The position numbers were made by a program, and so were the translations under genes. DNA of 10,146 bases from CAZDGK01 sp964505035 (GTDB taxonomy: Bacteria > Patescibacteriota > Saccharimonadia > UBA4664): the NCBI GenBank assembly GCA_964505035.1, contig CAZDGK010000042.1:1-10146 (forward strand), given 5' to 3'. The notes beneath the pieces are model-generated. The model made no database searches, was not told the DNA's origin, and worked only from the letters and a program-made list of their open reading frames with translations. Positions within the stretch are counted from its first letter, which is position 1; each line of letters opens with the position of its first letter. Positions 6,611 to 10,146 of this stretch are shown one piece after another.

Positions 6611-7164
6611 GACACCCACTGTGGGTGGCCACGGAACCACGGCGCCAGGCCCCAGTCCGAGTACCACAAGGCGGGTAGTGCACTCACCAGGAAATAAGTA
6701 AACAGCGGGTACACGACCAGGTCATGCCACAGCTTGGGTCCGGAGTAGAGCGCCCCGCACGGGAACACCGCGCGTTGCGTCCACCAGAACCAGCCGGCAA
6801 ACGCGATGCCGATGCCGGCCGCGATCACCGGCCACCACCACGACTCGAACCAGTAGGGCCGGTCGCGGTCGGGTACATGGCGCAGCAGCAGGCACAGCGG
6901 TACCGCCATCAGCAGCGGCAACCACAGCAGGTCGCCCCGCCAAAACGACGGGTACTGGTCGCTGGGCGAGAATACCCAGCGATGGTAGTACAGCTTGGCC
7001 CAGACGTTGGCCATGCCAAACGACAGAGCCCACAGCACCAGTACCGTCGCCACGGGGTTGTCGTAGGCTCGGCGCAGGAACAGCCAGCCCAGTACCAGCG
7101 TGACTGCCATGATGGCAATGAACCAGCCCCGGCCAATTACCGGGGAGTTAGCTGTTGCGGTCAC
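6611..7164 (-). CDS. Hypothetical multi-pass membrane protein (C-terminus lost in gap)
   Basis: No family is recognised. It starts with GTG at 7164 (MTATANSPVIG), with AGGAGG (7179-7174) 9 nt upstream; the next in-frame Met is residue 19. 184 complete codons are visible before the N gap, and the last partial codon, TCN, must be Ser. At least five membrane helices are predicted at about 13-30, 38-56, 77-95, 108-128 and 149-168. The protein is very rich in Trp and Tyr, with loop motifs YYHRWVFSPSDQYPSFWRGD (between helices 2 and 3), DRPYWFESWWW, and FPCGALYSGPKLWHD (between helices 4 and 5). The charged and aromatic loops could form an active site or ligand pocket, but I see no known catalytic signature. 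It is integral to the cytoplasmic membrane. It has its own promoter just after the terminator of the 7604-7290 gene and points at the hydrolase gene across the gap. Confidence 0.87.
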
Positions 7165-7207
7165 GAGCGACCGCCTCCTCTCACTAGAGTCGGGAATTCA
7201 GCTAAAG

Positions 7208-7239
7208 ATTATAATACAATGACACAGAGGATATAACAA
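7208..7239 (-). promoter_or_regulatory. Promoter for the 7164 membrane-protein gene
   Basis: On the minus strand TTGTTA (7239-7234) is followed after 17 nt by TATTAT (7216-7211), overlapping a perfect TATAAT (7213-7208) that would need a 20-nt spacer. Predicted +1 is near 7201-7204, with a ~40-nt leader carrying AGGAGG. The -35 begins only a few bases after the hairpin at 7245-7271. Confidence 0.6.
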
Positions 7240-7271
7240 GTTGAGGGGCCGCCACGTCGTGTGGCGGCCCC
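7240..7271 (-). terminator. GC-rich hairpin terminator after the 7604-7290 gene
   Basis: GGGGCCGCCAC (7245-7255) and GTGGCGGCCCC (7261-7271) form a perfect 11-bp stem with a 5-nt loop, beginning 18 nt beyond the TAG of the small membrane-protein gene. On the minus strand the stem is followed by TCAACTTGTT, only moderately T-rich, so termination may be imperfect. On the plus strand no T-tract follows. Confidence 0.7.
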
Positions 7272-7289
7272 GCCGGATCGCTCCGGCAC

Positions 7290-7604
7290 CTATGTGGCTC
7301 TGGCCTTCGCCTTCAGTTTCCGGCGGGACCGGATCATGTGGCGGACCACGAACGGGCTCACGATGGCCGTGACAGCGAGCGACAAGCTTGCCGCCACCGG
7401 CTGACGGGCGAAGGCGAAGACGATGACCGTCAACCCCATCCCGGCCAGCACAGGGCCGCCGATGATCCCGTTGAACAGGGTGTTGCCCGGCTCTGAGTAC
7501 GTGCCGTACATGGTGGGATTAGTGATCCACGACATGAGCCAGGCTCCGCCGTAGAGGAACACGCACCCCACCCGCACGAACACGACTGCTTCGAGCGGAC
7601 TCAT
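7290..7604 (-). CDS. Hypothetical small membrane protein with three helices (104 aa)
   Basis: No family is recognised. It starts at the ATG at 7604 (MSPLEAVVFVR), with AAGGAG (7616-7611) 6 nt upstream, and ends at TAG (7292-7290). Predicted membrane helices lie at about 6-26, 45-67 and 70-88. The first loop (NPTMYGTYSEPGNTLFNG) is polar and the C-terminus is strongly basic (RHMIRSRRKLKAKARAT), which by the positive-inside rule points to a cytoplasmic C-terminus. It has its own promoter and a hairpin terminator, so it is likely transcribed alone. It diverges from uvrA, with which it shares a 167-bp intergenic region. No function can be assigned. Confidence 0.87.
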   Translation of the reverse strand: MSPLEAVVFVRVGCVFLYGGAWLMSWITNPTMYGTYSEPGNTLFNGIIGGPVLAGMGLTVIVFAFARQPVAASLSLAVTAIVSPFVVRHMIRSRRKLKAKARAT

Positions 7605-7642
7605 AGGCCTCTCCTTCGAACGTACACCAATAGGTAAGCTCT

Positions 7643-7671
7643 ACTCTATCACAATTTGTAATTTTAGTCAA
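7643..7671 (-). promoter_or_regulatory. Sigma70-type promoter for the 7604-7290 gene
   Basis: On the minus strand: TTGACT (7671-7666), 17-nt spacer, TAGAGT (7648-7643), with TGA directly before the -10 (TGn extension). Predicted +1 is near 7636, giving a ~32-nt leader with AAGGAG. The -35 block TTGACTAAA is identical to that of the 5008-4511 gene. Confidence 0.65.
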
Positions 7672-7715
7672 TCATTTCTGACAAGTCTGAATTGGCCACG
7701 CTGCCCCCATACACA

Positions 7716-7744
7716 TTGCCGAACGCGTCAAAGCCGTGTACAAT
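7716..7744 (+). promoter_or_regulatory. Promoter for uvrA
   Basis: TTGCCG (7716-7721, 4/6), a 17-nt spacer, then TACAAT (7739-7744, 5/6). Predicted +1 is near 7751, leaving a ~21-nt leader. The only ribosome-binding-like sequence is GGGTGGGG (7761-7768), a poor match to AGGAGG. I see no SOS/LexA-like palindrome in this spacer. Confidence 0.62.
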
Positions 7745-7771
7745 ACTACTTCGTAACAGTGGGTGGGGTGT

Positions 7772-10146
7772 ATGACAGACAAGATCGTCGTCCGCGGCGC
7801 GCGCGAGCACAATCTCAAGAATATCGACGTGGAGATCCCACGCGACCAACTGGTGGTCATCACCGGCCTGTCGGGCTCCGGCAAGTCTAGCCTGGCCTTC
7901 GACACTATCTATGCCGAGGGCCAGCGCCGCTATGTCGAGTCGCTGTCCGCCTACGCCCGCCAATTCCTCGGCCTCATGGAAAAGCCGGACGTCGACCAGA
8001 TTGACGGCCTGAGTCCGGCCATCTCCATCGACCAGAAATCATCCAGCCGCAACCCCCGCTCCACCGTCGGCACCGTCACCGAGGTGTATGACTACCTGCG
8101 CTTGCTCTACGCCCGCATCGGCGTGCCGCACTGTCCCATCTGCGGCCAGGAAGTCGCCCGCCAAACCGCCGGCCAGATTGTCGACGACATCCTCAAGCTC
8201 CCCGCCGAGACGCGCATCATGCTCCTAGCGCCCGTCATTGACGACAAAAAGGGCGAGCATCGCCAGGTGGCCACCGAGCTCAAAAAAGCCGGCTACACCC
8301 GCGTGCGCGTCAATGGCGCCATCATCGACCTCGACGAGTTTCCGGCTCTGGACAAGCAAAAGAAGCACACCATTGAGGCCGTGGTTGACCGCGTGGCCGT
8401 CGATGCCGAGCTGCGCCAGCGCCTCACCGAATCAGTCGAGCAGGGTCTGGCCCTCAGCGATGGCATCATCAAGGTGCTGCAGGCCGATACCGGCGCCGAG
8501 GCCACCTACTCTGAGCATTATGCCTGCCCCATCCACCGCGAGGTCTCGCTGCCCGAGATCGCCCCGCGCAATTTCTCGTTCAACTCGCCCCACGGCGCCT
8601 GCCCGCACTGCACCGGCCTGGGCATGCGGCTAGAGGTCGACCCTGAGCTGGTCATCCCCAATCGCCGCCTCACGCTGTCCGAGGGCGCCATCCGCCCCTG
8701 GGCCAAGACCACCAGCCGCATGAATTGGTACACCAAACTGCTCCAGGGCGTGGCCGAAACCATGGGCTTCTCGCTCGACGAGCCGGTCCAGAACATGAAG
8801 CCCGGCGACCTGCGCGTGGTGCTCTACGGTGCCGGCGACCAAGAGATCAAGATGAAAGGCCCCGGCGGCCGCGTCTACCACACGACCTACGAGGGCGTCA
8901 TCCCCAACATGGAGCGCCGCTACCACGAGACCGACTCGGACTTCGTGCGCAAGGACATTGAGAAATATATGGCCGAGCGCGAGTGCCCGGTCTGTCACGG
9001 CCAGCGCCTCAAGCCCGAGATTCTAGCCGTCACCGTCGCAGACAAGTCCATTGTGGCCGTCACGACGCTCAGCATCGGCGAGGCCACCAAGTTCTTCGAA
9101 GGCCTCAAGCTGGGCGAGCGCGATACCCAAATCGCCGCCCAAATCCTCAAGGAAATCCGCGCCCGGCTGAGCTTTCTGCGCGACGTCGGCCTCGAGTACC
9201 TCACCCTCGACCGCTCCGCCAACACCCTGGCCGGCGGCGAAGCTCAGCGCATTCGCCTGGCTACCCAGATCGGCTCCAGCCTCATGGGCGTGCTCTACAT
9301 CCTAGACGAGCCCAGCATCGGCCTGCACCAGCGCGACAACGACCGCCTCATCGCCACCCTGGAGCGCCTGCGCAATCTGGGCAACACCGTCATCGTCGTC
9401 GAGCACGACGAGGACACCATCCGCGCCAGCGATTACGTCATCGACATCGGCCCGGCCGCCGGCGAGCACGGCGGGGAAGTGGTGGCCGCCGGTTCGCCCG
9501 AGCAAATCGCCAGCAACCCGGCCAGCCTCACTGGTCAATACCTGGCTGGCACCAAGTCCATCGCCGTGCCCGCCAAGCGCCGCCCCGGCAACGGCAAGGC
9601 CCTGCGCATCGTCGGCGCCGCCGAGCACAACCTCCAGAACGTCTCGGTGGACATCCCGCTCGGCCGCCTCGTCAGCGTCACCGGCGTGTCCGGCTCCGGC
9701 AAGTCCAGCCTCATCAATGACATCCTGGCCAAAAAACTCTCTCAGGTCTACCACCGTGCCGGCGAGCTGCCCGGCAAGCACCAGGACATCGAGGGCCTCA
9801 AAAACCTCGACAAGGTCATCTCCGTCGACCAGTCGCCCATCGGCCGCACTCCGCGCTCCAACCCCGCCACCTACACCGGCGTCTTTGGCGACATCCGCGA
9901 GCTATTCGCGCAGGTGCCCGAAGCTAAGATTCGCGGCTACAAAGCCGGCCGTTTCAGCTTCAACGTCAAGGGTGGCCGCTGCGAGCTCTGCCGCGGCGAT
10001 GGCATCATCAAGATCGAGATGCACTTCCTGCCCGACGTCTATGTGACCTGCGAAGAGTGCAAAGGCCGCCGCTACAACCGCGAAGCCCTCGAGATCCACT
10101 ACAAAGGCAAAAACATCTCCGAAGTGCTCGACATGACCGTCGAAGA
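7772..10146 (+). CDS. uvrA: UvrABC system protein A (3' truncated by window)
   Basis: UvrA is the dimeric ABC-type ATPase that finds bulky DNA lesions and loads UvrB. The frame is open without a stop from the ATG at 7772 (MTDKIVVRGAREHNL) to the window end: 791 complete codons of a protein usually near 940-970 residues. Visible: Walker A-1 GLSGSGKSS (Lys38), the conserved QKSSSRNPRSTVGTVTE, CPIC (Cys121/124), the UvrB-binding/insertion region, a zinc module C252-P-I-H255 ... C277-P-H-C280, CPVC (Cys405/408), the first ABC signature as LAGGEAQRIRLA (Ala487), Walker B-1 VLYILDEPSIGL, VVEHDEDTI, Walker A-2 GVSGSGKSS (Lys644), and the C-terminal zinc finger C737-x2-C740-x19-C760-x2-C763. The second signature and Walker B lie beyond the window. 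Two positions differ from the textbook form: His255 replaces the usual second Cys, and Ala487 replaces the usual Ser of LSGGE. It has its own promoter, divergent from the 7604-7290 gene. Confidence 0.98.
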   Translation, partial: MTDKIVVRGAREHNLKNIDVEIPRDQLVVITGLSGSGKSSLAFDTIYAEGQRRYVESLSAYARQFLGLMEKPDVDQIDGLSPAISIDQKSSSRNPRSTVGTVTEVYDYLRLLYARIGVPHCPICGQEVARQTAGQIVDDILKLPAETRIMLLAPVIDDKKGEHRQVATELKKAGYTRVRVNGAIIDLDEFPALDKQKKHTIEAVVDRVAVDAELRQRLTESVEQGLALSDGIIKVLQADTGAEATYSEHYACPIHREVSLPEIAPRNFSFNSPHGACPHCTGLGMRLEVDPELVIPNRRLTLSEGAIRPWAKTTSRMNWYTKLLQGVAETMGFSLDEPVQNMKPGDLRVVLYGAGDQEIKMKGPGGRVYHTTYEGVIPNMERRYHETDSDFVRKDIEKYMAERECPVCHGQRLKPEILAVTVADKSIVAVTTLSIGEATKFFEGLKLGERDTQIAAQILKEIRARLSFLRDVGLEYLTLDRSANTLAGGEAQRIRLATQIGSSLMGVLYILDEPSIGLHQRDNDRLIATLERLRNLGNTVIVVEHDEDTIRASDYVIDIGPAAGEHGGEVVAAGSPEQIASNPASLTGQYLAGTKSIAVPAKRRPGNGKALRIVGAAEHNLQNVSVDIPLGRLVSVTGVSGSGKSSLINDILAKKLSQVYHRAGELPGKHQDIEGLKNLDKVISVDQSPIGRTPRSNPATYTGVFGDIRELFAQVPEAKIRGYKAGRFSFNVKGGRCELCRGDGIIKIEMHFLPDVYVTCEECKGRRYNREALEIHYKGKNISEVLDMTVE

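Noticed and set aside
7605..7771. An SOS/LexA operator in the uvrA promoter region
   Set aside because: I searched by eye for CTGT-N8-ACAG and GAAC-N4-GTTC types. Only half-sites occur (for example GAACG at 7721 and ACAG at 7756), with no paired half-site.
8983..9720. A 245-codon plus-strand frame inside uvrA
   Set aside because: An Arg/Pro/His-rich alternative frame of a certain UvrA coding sequence.
2..10146. Alternative genetic code with UGA as an amino acid
   Set aside because: All genes are open without any in-frame TGA, including long conserved uvrA and uvrB segments.
2..10146. Mobile element, phage or CRISPR content
   Set aside because: No transposase, integrase, terminal repeats, direct-repeat arrays or tRNA-linked attachment sites are visible.

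Overview
This window is high-GC, densely coded bacterial DNA flanked by two nucleotide-excision-repair genes. It opens inside the 3' half of uvrB (plus strand) and closes inside uvrA (plus strand). Between them, about 6.7 kb holds seven protein genes of which only one, an alpha/beta-hydrolase, has a recognisable family. The rest are lineage-specific soluble or membrane proteins. No rRNA, tRNA, CRISPR array, transposase or integrase is visible, and no gene-free stretch reaches 300 bases.

Layout. Plus strand: uvrB (partial), a 125-aa acidic/Gln-rich protein (1072-1449) and a 395-aa helical protein (1531-2718). This last gene meets a minus-strand 578-aa protein (4451-2715) tail to tail, with the two stop codons sharing a CTAG. 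Behind that lies a minus-strand 165-aa three-helix membrane protein with a disordered tail (5008-4511). A divergent promoter region separates it from the plus-strand hydrolase (5156 into the gap). A run of 100 N (6511-6610) marks a scaffold gap that cuts the ends of both the hydrolase and a convergent minus-strand multi-pass membrane protein (7164-6611). A small minus-strand membrane protein (7604-7290) follows, then a second divergent promoter region and uvrA (7772 to the window end).

Organism. Most genes match no family I recognise, intergenic spaces are short, and two genes look leaderless. Together with the style of the hypotheticals this tentatively suggests a Patescibacteria/CPR (possibly Saccharibacteria-like) genome, probably a metagenome-derived scaffold because of the N gap. 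This is inference. The genes read through with the standard bacterial code, with no in-frame UGA, and all six visible stop codons are TAG.

How the genes relate. UvrA and UvrB are partners in damage recognition (UvrA2-UvrB loading) and are often neighbours. Here they are in the same orientation but separated by cassettes on both strands with their own promoters. Nothing in the intervening genes directly indicates a DNA-repair role. The clearest regulatory architecture is: (a) two genes whose extended -10 hexamers lie exactly 6 nt before the ATG, predicting leaderless mRNAs; (b) two minus-strand gene boundaries where a hairpin terminator runs straight into the next gene's promoter; and (c) two small membrane-protein genes sharing a TTGACTAAA-type -35 with a TGn-extended -10.
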